Part shown: positions 33,713 to 43,272 of the stretch, piece after piece
Position numbering within the stretch: the stretch's first letter is position 1
Layout: the number at the start of each line of letters is the position of its first letter
Origin: UBA1479 sp040221095
GTDB lineage: Bacteria; Pseudomonadota; Alphaproteobacteria; Rhodospirillales; Casp-alpha2
Direction of reading: 5' to 3'
Length of the DNA: 64,000 nucleotides
NCBI GenBank assembly: GCA_040221095.1
Contig: JAVJVP010000017.1
Location: forward strand, 124,001-188,000
Program-made: the position numbers and the translations under genes
Notes under the pieces: generated by a model
What the model saw: the letters and a program-made list of their open reading frames with translations, nothing else
What the model was told of the DNA's origin: nothing
Database searches by the model: none

Positions 33713-33820
33713 ATGTTTTCCCGTACCAAACCCGCCACTTCCGCCGCTGCCAAGCCGGCCGCGAAACCCGCCGTCGGCAAGCCGGCCGCCAAGCCGTCGG
33801 CGCCCGCGAAGAAGAAGTAA
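33713..33820 (+). CDS. Lys/Ala/Pro-rich basic microprotein
   Basis: The 35-residue product is almost entirely lysine, alanine, proline and serine, with repeated KPAAK units and a terminal AKKK. This is the composition of histone H1-like or ribosome-associated tails. GAGG lies nine bases before the ATG. It is framed by a terminator-like hairpin upstream and a perfect terminator 46 bp downstream, so it looks like a discrete unit. Low complexity prevents family assignment. Confidence 0.55.
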   Translation: MFSRTKPATSAAAKPAAKPAVGKPAAKPSAPAKKK

Positions 33821-33866
33821 TTTCGGAGGCGGCGGCCGCCCTCACGGCCGCCTGACCGATGAACAG

Positions 33867-33896
33867 GGCCGCCGGCTTCCCCCGGCGGCCTTTTTC
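33867..33896 (+). terminator. Intrinsic terminator after microprotein gene
   Basis: GGCCGCCGG (33867-33875) pairs perfectly with CCGGCGGCC (33882-33890), and TTTTT follows. It separates this unit from the convergent CopD-like gene ending at 33906. Confidence 0.85.
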
Positions 33897-33905
33897 ATGG
33901 CCGTT

Positions 33906-34385
33906 TCAGTTGCCGGGCACCCAGGCCCAATAGCGGCCCGTGGCGCCAAGGACGGAGGTGATCAGGCCGAGCGTGAGGTTGATCGCCACGATGCGGCGGA
34001 TGACGTTCAGGCTGGCGGCCCCCGTGGGCCAGTCCTGGGCGGCGACGGCCGCCTGGAAGGCGCGGTAGGGGGCGAAGAACAGATAGATGAACAGGGCGTT
34101 CATGACCCAGCCGATGCCGTGCATCCAATGAATGTGGATGGGCGCGGCGGCGAAGGTTTCGTACTGCAGGGCGATCACCGCATAACCCGACGCCGGCAGG
34201 ACCAGCACGGCGGCCCAGACCCACAGGAAGAACCGGCCGAACACGCGGTCCCACAGCTTCAGGCGCTCGGGCGGCGGCGTTACGCCGCCCACGGCGGGAC
34301 GCAGGACCAGATAGGCGAAGAACATGCCGCCGACCCAGACGACGGCGGCAAGGACGTGAAGGGCGATGGCGGCGGCGCTGATCAT
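33906..34385 (-). CDS. CopD-like integral membrane protein
   Basis: The 159-residue protein has four hydrophobic segments. The opening ALHVLAAVVWVGGMFFAYLV has the His and WVGGMFF pattern of the CopD superfamily. Histidines in APIHIHWMHGIGW could bind copper or haem. The exact role is unknown, and neighbouring genes give no copper context. Confidence 0.72.
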   Translation of the reverse strand: MISAAAIALHVLAAVVWVGGMFFAYLVLRPAVGGVTPPPERLKLWDRVFGRFFLWVWAAVLVLPASGYAVIALQYETFAAAPIHIHWMHGIGWVMNALFIYLFFAPYRAFQAAVAAQDWPTGAASLNVIRRIVAINLTLGLITSVLGATGRYWAWVPGN

Positions 34386-34463
34386 GGCGGTATCCCGGCT
34401 GTGGCGGTAGTTTGGGGAGTGTAGCGCGCTCTTGGCGCGCGCGGAAACGTTGGCTTGGGTCTC

Positions 34464-35819
34464 TCAGGACGCGTGCGGCAGGCGCAGGCTGCGCCCGACC
34501 GGGAACAGAAGATGGGCCGAGGTGCCTTTGCCGACCTCGCTTTCCATTTCCAGCACCCCGCCGTGCAGCTCGATCAGCTTGCGCGACAGGGTCAGGCCCA
34601 GGCCCGTGCCTTCGTGCCTGCGAGCCAGGGAGCCGTCAACCTGCCCGAACTCGGACAGCGCCACGGCCATGTCCTCGGGCGAAATGCCGATTCCCGTGTC
34701 CGACACGGTCAGCCGGATGGCGCCGTCGTCCTGCTGGCGCACCACGACGGAGACCGCACCCCCCCGTTCAGTGAACTTTGTGGCGTTGGACAGCAGGTTG
34801 ACCAGGGCCTGTTTGACCCGCAGTTCGTCGGCCATCAGCGGCGGCAGATTGGCGGGGCAGTCGACCATCAGGGAGACCCCGGCCTCCAAAGCCCGTTCGC
34901 GCACCAGGCGGTGGCAGGCGTTGACGATCAACCCCAGGTCCAGGCGCTGTTCGTTCAGGCTCATCTGGCCGCGCTCGATGCGGGCCAGGTCGAGAAGATC
35001 GTTGATGAGCTGCAGCAGGTGCTTGCCGGCGTCGTTGATGTCGCCGGCGTATTCCTTGTACTGGGGCACGTTCATGGCGCCGAAGGTCTCGTTCACCAGG
35101 ATGTCGGAAAAACCGATGATGGAATTCAGCGGCGTGCGCAGTTCGTGGCTCATGTTGGCGAGAAATTCCGTCTTCGCCCGGTTGGCCAATTCGGCCTCTT
35201 CCTTGGCCGTGCGCAGCGCCTGGTCCGACTGCCATTCACGGGTCACGTCGCGGGCGAAGCCCCGGTAGCCGAGAAAGGCACCGTCGTCGGCGAATACGGG
35301 AGCGCCGCTGATCCTGGCATAGCGGATGCCGCCCTTGCCGTCGAACAGGCCATATTCGAAATCACGGAACGGCCGCCGCGCCGTGAGATCCGCCAGGTGC
35401 TGCTCGAAGGCGATACGTTGTGACGGACCGCGGATCACGGCGACTTCCTCGCGCGTCTTGCCGATGATGGTTTCGGGCGCCAGTCCGTAGGCGGTCAACA
35501 GCCGGTCGGAGATGAAGGTGAAGCGGTGATCGGCATCCGTTTCCCAGAACCAGTCGGCGGCGGCGAAGATGAAGCGCCACCAATCGTCGTCGTTCAGCTT
35601 GCCGACCAGCGGGCCGGCCAGTTCCGGCGGCAGCCGGCGCGACGAGACCTGGCGCGACAAGGCAAGACCGGCGGCGGCACCAAGGGCGGCGACCAGGGCC
35701 GTGGCGAGGGGATGCCAGATGTCCATGGCCCCTGCAGGGAGCAATCGGGGCGCCGCGACCGTTTCCCACAAAACGGTAAAAATCAACGCAATAACAAAAC
35801 AGTATGCGTATTTCTTCAT
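34464..35819 (-). CDS. PAS-containing sensor histidine kinase
   Basis: The 451-residue kinase has two N-terminal membrane segments (about 5-25 and 38-55) and a PAS domain at about 85-195 (DWFWETDADHRFTFISDRLL). The HisKA box carries the phosphorylated histidine in ANMSHELRTPLNSIIGFSDI, and the HATPase domain has N, G1 and G2 boxes in LSNATKF, VSDTGIGI and GTGLGLTLSRKLIELHGG. No response regulator is adjacent; the nearest is the stand-alone receiver at 12658. It is divergent from nnr. Confidence 0.93.
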   Translation of the reverse strand: MKKYAYCFVIALIFTVLWETVAAPRLLPAGAMDIWHPLATALVAALGAAAGLALSRQVSSRRLPPELAGPLVGKLNDDDWWRFIFAAADWFWETDADHRFTFISDRLLTAYGLAPETIIGKTREEVAVIRGPSQRIAFEQHLADLTARRPFRDFEYGLFDGKGGIRYARISGAPVFADDGAFLGYRGFARDVTREWQSDQALRTAKEEAELANRAKTEFLANMSHELRTPLNSIIGFSDILVNETFGAMNVPQYKEYAGDINDAGKHLLQLINDLLDLARIERGQMSLNEQRLDLGLIVNACHRLVRERALEAGVSLMVDCPANLPPLMADELRVKQALVNLLSNATKFTERGGAVSVVVRQQDDGAIRLTVSDTGIGISPEDMAVALSEFGQVDGSLARRHEGTGLGLTLSRKLIELHGGVLEMESEVGKGTSAHLLFPVGRSLRLPHAS

Positions 35820-35956
35820 GTAAACTATAACGGAATTCCGGCCCCACCCTCAGCATGGAAACCGATCACTGAGGATCAGCCGGACTCCGGGATTCTCCCG
35901 CCATGTCGTCCTGTGCCGGAGTATAACGTGAAGATGATGAATTGTCGGAGCATGAA

Positions 35957-37507
35957 ATGACGGCGGAAAACACGGCCTGGTCGGCGGCGGCCTTGCTTCG
36001 GGTCGGCCAGATGGCGCAAGCCGATGCCGATACCATTGCGGGCGGCACGTCCGGTATCGAGCTGATGGAAACGGCGGGGGCGGCCGTCGCCGCGCGGGCC
36101 GCCCGGTTGTTTGCGGGACGGCCCGTCGCCGTGCTCTGCGGTCCCGGCAACAACGGCGGCGATGGCTTTGTCGCGGCGCGCATCCTGAAGGACCATGGAG
36201 CCGAGGTGCGCCTTTTCCTGCTGGGATCGCGGGACAAACTGGGCGGCGACGCGGCCCTGGCGGCGGACCGTTGGACCGGCGCGACGGAGGATCTGACGAC
36301 GGACTTCGATCCGGCGGGAGCGGGGGTCATCGACGCCATGTTCGGGGCCGGCCTGACCCGTCCCCTCGGCGGCATCGCGGCGGCCGTGGCGGAAACCCTC
36401 AACGCCGCCGGGGCGGATGTGCTGGCCGTCGATATCCCGTCGGGTGTCCTGGGCGACAGCGGGTCAGTGCCAGGGCCGGCCATCCGGGCCCGGGAAACGG
36501 TGACCTTCTGCCGTCGCAAGCCGGGGCATTTCCTGCGCCCGGGACGGGATTTTTGCGGCACGGTGCGGGTCGCCGATATCGGCATTGCCGATGCCGTGGT
36601 CGCGGCCCAGGCCCCCAATACCTGGGTCAACAGCGCCGATATCTGGTGGCCCGCCTTTCCCCATCCGGGGCCCGACGACCACAAGTACACGCGGGGCCAT
36701 GTCGTGATCTGGGGGTCGGGCGCCATGCCGGGGGCGCCGCGCCTGGCCGCCGACGGCGCCCGGCGGGCCGGGGCGGGGATGGTGTCCATCGCCTGCCGGC
36801 CCGAGGACAGCGGCATATTCCGCGCCGGAGCGCCCGGCGTGCTGGTCCGGCCGATGGAGGATGAGGCCACCTATGGGACTTACGTAGAGGACGGCAACAA
36901 GACCCTGGTTGTCGGCCCCGGCAACGGCGCCGGCCCGGACACCCGCGCGCGGGCCCTGGCGGCGTTGGCCACGGGCAAGCCCGTGGTGCTCGACGCCGAC
37001 GGCATTTCCGCCTTCGCCGATGACCCCGATACCCTGATCGCGGCCCTGCACGGCGCCTGCGTCATCACCCCCCACGATGGCGAATTCGCCCGCATCTTTC
37101 CGCGGGAGGGTGACCGGCTGAGCCGCGCGCGCCGGGCCGCCGAAACCGCGGGCGCCGTGGTCCTGCTGAAAGGCTTCGATACGGTGATCGCGGCCCCGGA
37201 CGGCCGTGCCGTGATCAACGCCAACGGCTCGCCCCATCTGGCGTCCGCAGGCACGGGCGACGTGCTGGCGGGCATCACGGCGGGGCTGCTGGCCCAGGGC
37301 ATGGCGCCGTTCCCGGCCGCCTGCGCGGCGGTCTGGCTGCATGCGGCGGCGGCGCACGGCGTCGGTCACGGCCTGATCGCCGAGGATATCCCCCACTTAC
37401 TGCCGGGTATTGTCCAGGGCCTTCCGAATGTCGTGGCGAACGGGCCGCCCGGACATATTTTCACTGACTTGCCCCTTGAACCGGCCCGCGAAAGCGAACA
37501 GGTTTAG
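35957..37507 (+). CDS. nnr: Bifunctional NAD(P)HX epimerase/dehydratase
   Basis: The 516-residue fusion repairs hydrated NADH and NADPH. The N-terminal NnrE epimerase domain (about 1-215) has VLCGPGNNGGDGFVAARIL. The C-terminal ADP-dependent dehydratase NnrD (about 225-510) has LDADGIS, CVITPHDGEFARIF and the catalytic SAGTGDVLAGITAGLL. GGAG six bases before 35957 selects this ATG over an upstream TTG. The malonyl-CoA decarboxylase gene follows closely. Confidence 0.95.
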   Translation: MTAENTAWSAAALLRVGQMAQADADTIAGGTSGIELMETAGAAVAARAARLFAGRPVAVLCGPGNNGGDGFVAARILKDHGAEVRLFLLGSRDKLGGDAALAADRWTGATEDLTTDFDPAGAGVIDAMFGAGLTRPLGGIAAAVAETLNAAGADVLAVDIPSGVLGDSGSVPGPAIRARETVTFCRRKPGHFLRPGRDFCGTVRVADIGIADAVVAAQAPNTWVNSADIWWPAFPHPGPDDHKYTRGHVVIWGSGAMPGAPRLAADGARRAGAGMVSIACRPEDSGIFRAGAPGVLVRPMEDEATYGTYVEDGNKTLVVGPGNGAGPDTRARALAALATGKPVVLDADGISAFADDPDTLIAALHGACVITPHDGEFARIFPREGDRLSRARRAAETAGAVVLLKGFDTVIAAPDGRAVINANGSPHLASAGTGDVLAGITAGLLAQGMAPFPAACAAVWLHAAAAHGVGHGLIAEDIPHLLPGIVQGLPNVVANGPPGHIFTDLPLEPARESEQV

Positions 37508-37539
37508 CGGACAACATGAGCGCTTATGAGAGGGTTTCG

Positions 37540-38967
37540 ATGACCGAGCATAAACCGAGCAGTTTCCTCGACCGGACCCTGGCCAATCTGCGCCGCGGCT
37601 GGCAGTCCATCGCCGGGTCGTCCTATGACGAGGACGCCGCGAGCACGCGGCCCAACCTGCCCGAGGAGGACGCCGGGCGCATCCTGGAACAGATGCAGGA
37701 ATGCCTGGACAACAAGGGCGGCGAAGTTTCGGCGCGGACCAAGGCGGCGGCCCTCGGCCGGGTCTATCTGGCCCTGGACAAGGGGGGGCGCGAAAAGTTC
37801 CTGCGCCTCATGGCCGGCAATTTCGGCACCGACGCCACGGCCGTCGAAGCGGCCATCGGCAAGTTTCAGGCGGCGGGCAGCGATGCCGAGCGCCTGGACG
37901 CGCAGCTGGACATCAAAAACAGCCTGCAGGCCCCGTGGCGCCGCCTGCTGACCCAGTTCAACGCCCTGCCCGACGGGGTCAAGTTCCTGGTCGATCTGCG
38001 TTCGGAACTGCTGCCGCTCGCCAGATCGGACGTGCGCCTGAAGGCCATGGAGCACGACCTGCGCGACCTTCTGGCCAGCTGGTTCGACGTGGATTTCCTG
38101 GAATTGCGGCAAATCGCTTGGGATTCCGCGTCGGCGTCGCTGTTGGAAAAGCTCATCGCCTATGAGGCCGTGCATGCCATCAAGGGATGGGAAGATCTGA
38201 AGAACCGGCTTGATTCCGACCGCCGCTGCTATGCCTTCTTCCATCCGCGCATGCCCGACGAGCCCCTGATATTCGTCGAGGTCGCCCTGGTCAACGGCAT
38301 GGCCGCCAACGTGCAGACGCTGCTCGACACCAGTGCCCCGGCCACCGACCCGGGCATCGCCGACACGGCGATCTTCTATTCCATCTCCAACGCCCAGAAG
38401 GGATTGGCGGGCATCAGCTTCGGCAACTTCCTGATCAAGCGGGTGGCGCAGCAACTGTCCCAGGAATTCCCCAACCTCAAGACCTTCGCGACCCTGTCGC
38501 CGATCCCCGGGTTCCGCCGCTGGCTCGACGAAATCCTGGCCGAGGGGGCTCCCAAGCTGTTCTCGGCCGAGGAGCGCAAGGCGCTGAACGCGGCCACGGG
38601 CCGCAAGGGCGGGGCCAAGGGATCGCTGATTTCGGTCCTCGACACCCCGGCCTGGGTCAAGGACGACGTCATGGTCGCCGCCCTGCAGGGGCCGCTGACG
38701 CGGCTCGCGGCGCGCTATCTGGCCAAGGAAAAGGGCCGGGGAGGGCGCGCGCGCGACCCGGTCGCGCATTTCCACCTGTCCAATGGCGCCCGGTTCGAGC
38801 GTCTCAACTGGCTGGGCGATACCTCGGACAAGGGGCTGGCCCAGTCGGCGGGACTGATGGTCAACTACCTGTATGACCTGGGCCGCATCGAAGGCAACCA
38901 CGAGGCCTATACCTCGTCCGGCAGCGTCGACATGTCCTCGGGCGTGAAGGCGCAGCTGCGCGGCTGA
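37540..38967 (+). CDS. Malonyl-CoA decarboxylase
   Basis: The 475-residue enzyme decarboxylates malonyl-CoA to acetyl-CoA. The N-terminal helical domain is followed by the GNAT-like catalytic domain. FFHPRMPDEPLIFVEVAL, the serine in FYSISNAQKGLAGISFGNFL (catalytic region), PGFRRWL and the histidine pair in VAHFHLSNGARF are conserved. GAGAGGG precedes the ATG at 37540; an ATG at 37516 adds eight residues and has a poorer site. It is close behind nnr and probably cotranscribed. Confidence 0.93.
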   Translation: MTEHKPSSFLDRTLANLRRGWQSIAGSSYDEDAASTRPNLPEEDAGRILEQMQECLDNKGGEVSARTKAAALGRVYLALDKGGREKFLRLMAGNFGTDATAVEAAIGKFQAAGSDAERLDAQLDIKNSLQAPWRRLLTQFNALPDGVKFLVDLRSELLPLARSDVRLKAMEHDLRDLLASWFDVDFLELRQIAWDSASASLLEKLIAYEAVHAIKGWEDLKNRLDSDRRCYAFFHPRMPDEPLIFVEVALVNGMAANVQTLLDTSAPATDPGIADTAIFYSISNAQKGLAGISFGNFLIKRVAQQLSQEFPNLKTFATLSPIPGFRRWLDEILAEGAPKLFSAEERKALNAATGRKGGAKGSLISVLDTPAWVKDDVMVAALQGPLTRLAARYLAKEKGRGGRARDPVAHFHLSNGARFERLNWLGDTSDKGLAQSAGLMVNYLYDLGRIEGNHEAYTSSGSVDMSSGVKAQLRG

Positions 38968-39075
38968 GCCGCCGGGGGCGCCGACGCGGCCCGCGCGGGC
39001 CGAATTCCCGGTTGTAATCGCGGCCAGAATGGATAAAGTCGCGCCGCCTGCTGGTCGGGCATCCCGGCGGCGTCG

Positions 39076-39161
39076 GCGGGCGTGGCGGAATTGGTAGACG
39101 CGTCAGGTTTAGGTCCTGGTGGCCTTTGGCCGTGGGGGTTCAAGTCCCTCCGCCCGCACCA
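39076..39161 (+). tRNA. tRNA-Leu (anticodon TAG)
   Basis: The acceptor stem GCGGGCG (39076-39082) pairs with CGCCCGC (39151-39157), and CCA is encoded at 39159-39161. The anticodon loop TTTAGGT (39108-39114) gives TAG at 39110-39112. The long variable arm (GGTGGCCTTTGGCCGT region) is typical of class II leucine tRNAs. Confidence 0.97.
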
Positions 39162-39162
39162 T

Positions 39163-39228
39163 CCTACGCCTCCGGCTTTGGGTGGCCGGCCACATCAGGG
39201 CCGCCGATCGAAGGCGTTCAGGCGTAGG
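39163..39228. repeat. Inverted repeat directly after tRNA-Leu
   Basis: CCTACGCCT (39163-39171) and AGGCGTAGG (39220-39228) form a perfect 9-bp stem, with inner GGCC-rich complementarity. It begins one base after the tRNA CCA. A similar imperfect element follows tRNA-Val (46582-46675), so this may be a dispersed element. The rest of the gap to 39428 shows only a ribosome-binding site (GGGAG) for tig. Confidence 0.55.
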
Positions 39229-39428
39229 CGGGCCTTCCCGAAGTGCGCGAATGCGTGCGGGGGGAGGCTACACCTAGTAGCGGGATTGATCCGACAGGCC
39301 GTTTATCGTTGCCGGGTCCGGGGCGGCGGCCTATATATCCGCCCGGGAGCTGAGGGCTAATCCCACTGTGTTTTTACAGGCGGCGCCGATTAGGGTGCTT
39401 CGCCGCAGATTTCCGAAACGGGAGTTCC

Positions 39429-40952
39429 ATGCAAGTCGTCGAGACAAAATCCGAAGGCCTGAGCCGCGAGATGAAAGTCACCGTGGCCGCCAAGGACATT
39501 GAAGAGAAAATCAACCTGCGTCTTCAGGAAGTCGCACAATCCGCCTCGCTGCCCGGGTTCCGGCCCGGCAAGGTGCCGGTGGGTCTGCTGCGCAAGCGCT
39601 TTGGGCCCTCCATTCTGGGCGAGATCCTGGACCAGGCGGTGAACGATTCCTCAGCCCAGGCGCTGGCCGAGAAGGGCATCCGCGCGGCGACCCAGCCGCA
39701 GGTCGAGATCACCTCGTTCGACGAGGGCAAGGATCTGGAATACACCCTGGCCGTGGACATCCTGCCCGAGATCACGCCGATGGACTTTGCCAAGCTGAAG
39801 CTTGAGAAGCTGGTCCTGAAGCCCGATCAGAAGCAGATCGACGAGACCCTGGAAAACCTGGCCAACGCCCATAAGTCGTCCGAGCCGATCACCGCCAAGC
39901 GCAAGACCAAGTCGGGCGACGTCTGCGTCATCGACTTCGTGGGCAAGCTGGACGGCGTCGAGTTCGCCGGCGGCAAGGCCGACGGATACCACCTGGAACT
40001 GGGCTCCGGCTCGTTCATTCCGGGCTTCGAGGAACAGCTGATCGGTGTCGACGTCGGCGCCGACGTCGAGGTCAAGGTCAACTTCCCCGCCGAATACGCG
40101 GCCAAGGACCTGGCCGGCAAGGAAGCCGTGTTCGACGTCAAGGTTCACGAAATCCGCGAAGCCAAGCCGGCCGAGATCGACGATGAACTGGCCAAGAAGG
40201 CCGGTCTGGAAAGCCTGGATGCCCTGAAGGACCGCATCGTCGAGGGCCAGCGCCGCGAATTCGACCAGATGGCGCGCATGCAGGTGAAACGCGTGCTGCT
40301 GGACCAGCTGGCCGACAATCATGACTTCGAGATGCCGCCCAAGATGGTGGAGATGGAATTCGACAACATCTGGGCCCAGTTCGAGGAACAGCGTAAGCAG
40401 GAACACGCCCACGAGCATGACCACGATCACGACCATGATCACGACCATGACCATGACCACGATCACGGGCACGACGACAAGTCGGACGAGGAGCACAAGG
40501 CCGAGTTCCGCGACATCGCCGAACGGCGGGTCAAGCTGGGCCTGTTGCTGTCCGAGGTCGGCCGCGCCAACGCCATCCAGGTGTCGCCGGAAGACGTCAA
40601 CCGCGCCATGATGCAGGAAGCCCAGAAATACCCGGGCCAGGAACAGCAGGTGCTGGAATTCTTCCGCTCCAACCCCCAGGCGCAGGAGCAGATCAAGGCC
40701 CCCGTGTTCGAGGAAAAGGTCATCGATTACATCATCGAACTGGCCCAGGTGACGGAAAAGCCGGCGTCCTTCGAAGACCTGATCAAGGTTCTTGAGGCTG
40801 AGGACGAGGCCAAGGAAGCCAAGAAGCCCGCCGCCAAGAAGAAGGCAGCCCCGAAAAAGGCGGCCGCCAAGGGCGACGGCGACGCGGCGGACGGCAAGGC
40901 GCCGGCCAAGAAGAAGCCCGCGGCGAAGAAGCCGGCGGCGAAAAAGGAGTAG
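39429..40952 (+). CDS. tig: Trigger factor with His/Asp-rich insertion
   Basis: The 507-residue ribosome-bound chaperone has the ribosome-docking loop GFRPGKVP near residue 42, a PPIase (FKBP-like) domain at about 150-245 (GSGSFIPGFEEQLIG) and a C-terminal helical domain. Two additions are unusual. Residues 326-348 are an almost uninterrupted run of alternating His and Asp inside the C-terminal domain, and the last 50 residues are a Lys/Ala/Pro tail. Typical trigger factors are about 430-450 residues. The insertion could bind Ni, Zn or Co, as the SlyD tail does; that is inference. clpP follows. Confidence 0.95.
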   Translation: MQVVETKSEGLSREMKVTVAAKDIEEKINLRLQEVAQSASLPGFRPGKVPVGLLRKRFGPSILGEILDQAVNDSSAQALAEKGIRAATQPQVEITSFDEGKDLEYTLAVDILPEITPMDFAKLKLEKLVLKPDQKQIDETLENLANAHKSSEPITAKRKTKSGDVCVIDFVGKLDGVEFAGGKADGYHLELGSGSFIPGFEEQLIGVDVGADVEVKVNFPAEYAAKDLAGKEAVFDVKVHEIREAKPAEIDDELAKKAGLESLDALKDRIVEGQRREFDQMARMQVKRVLLDQLADNHDFEMPPKMVEMEFDNIWAQFEEQRKQEHAHEHDHDHDHDHDHDHDHDHGHDDKSDEEHKAEFRDIAERRVKLGLLLSEVGRANAIQVSPEDVNRAMMQEAQKYPGQEQQVLEFFRSNPQAQEQIKAPVFEEKVIDYIIELAQVTEKPASFEDLIKVLEAEDEAKEAKKPAAKKKAAPKKAAAKGDGDAADGKAPAKKKPAAKKPAAKKE

Positions 40953-41044
40953 CGGCGGCGGAACCGGGGCGCTATCAGGGCCACAGGCGGCCCGCCATCC
41001 CCGGACCCGTCATCCCGAGCAGCACGTATCATAAGGACCGCGGC

Positions 41045-41695
41045 ATGACCGATCCCCACGACATCTACATGAATACCCTGGTGCCCATGGTCGTCGAGAC
41101 CACCAACCGGGGTGAGCGCGCCTACGACATCTATTCGCGGCTGTTGAAGGAGCGCATCATCTTCCTGACCGGTATGGTCGAGGATCATGTCTCGAGCCTG
41201 GTCTGCGCGCAGCTGCTGTTCCTGGAATCGGAAAACCCGTCCAAGGATATCTCGTTCTACATCAACTCGCCGGGCGGCGTCGTGACCTCGGGCCTCGCGA
41301 TCTACGACACGATTCGCTACATCAAGCCGAATGTGTCGACGGTCTGCATCGGTCAGGCGGCGTCCATGGGCTCGCTTCTGCTCGCCGCCGGGGCCCCCGG
41401 AAAGCGCTACTCGCTGCCCAATTCGCGGATCATGGTTCACCAGCCGTCGGGCGGTTTCCAGGGCCAGGCCACGGACATCGAAATCCATGCCCGCGAGATC
41501 ATCGCCCTGCGCCAACGGCTCAACGAGATCTACGTCGAGCACACGGGCCAGTCGATGGAAACTATTGAAAACGCGATGGAGCGTGACAAATTCATGACTC
41601 CGGAAGACGCCAAGGCGTTCGGCCTGATCGACGAAGTCGTCGCCAGCCGGCCGGCCACCGGCGACGACGACGGCGGCAAGTCCGGCAAGCGTTGA
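41045..41695 (+). CDS. clpP: ATP-dependent Clp protease proteolytic subunit
   Basis: The 216-residue serine protease forms the degradation barrel used by ClpX and ClpA. The catalytic serine is in GQAASMGSLLLAAG, the histidine in IMVHQPSGGFQGQATD and the aspartate in the MERDKFM region. The N-terminus LVPMVVETTNRGERAYDIYS is typical. It lies between tig and clpX, the standard order. Confidence 0.97.
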   Translation: MTDPHDIYMNTLVPMVVETTNRGERAYDIYSRLLKERIIFLTGMVEDHVSSLVCAQLLFLESENPSKDISFYINSPGGVVTSGLAIYDTIRYIKPNVSTVCIGQAASMGSLLLAAGAPGKRYSLPNSRIMVHQPSGGFQGQATDIEIHAREIIALRQRLNEIYVEHTGQSMETIENAMERDKFMTPEDAKAFGLIDEVVASRPATGDDDGGKSGKR

Positions 41696-41880
41696 GCCGC
41701 GGCATCAGCTTGAATGGCCGCTCCCGGGTCTTGGGCAGCGGCGCAAACACCACGGGACGTCTCCCCGCCGCTACGTCTTTTGGCATAGCTCCATGGACGT
41801 GATTGTGATTGAGTGTTGCACGAGGGTCCGGCTAACATGGTCTTGATCCGGGAGGCGGCGCGGGACCAACAGGATAAACA

Positions 41881-43146
<1,266 letters not shown>

Positions 43147-43272
43147 TTTGCGCCTTTCCACGGTTTTACGCGGTCTGGGCTTGCGCCGCCGCGTTCCATC
43201 CCCCACCTTTGTTGTGAAGCAATTCCAACCCGCCGTCGTCCTTGTGGCGCGGTCTTCCCGTGTTGAGGCCAG

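Noticed and set aside
33713..33820. Considered as a fragment of a histone H1-like gene or a broken gene.
   Set aside because: It has its own ribosome-binding site, start and stop and a terminator after it, with no further coding likeness around, so it was kept as a small gene rather than a pseudogene.
40404..40472. A CAC/GAC tandem-like DNA repeat, considered as a CRISPR or microsatellite.
   Set aside because: It is in frame inside tig and encodes the His/Asp run; there are no spacers.
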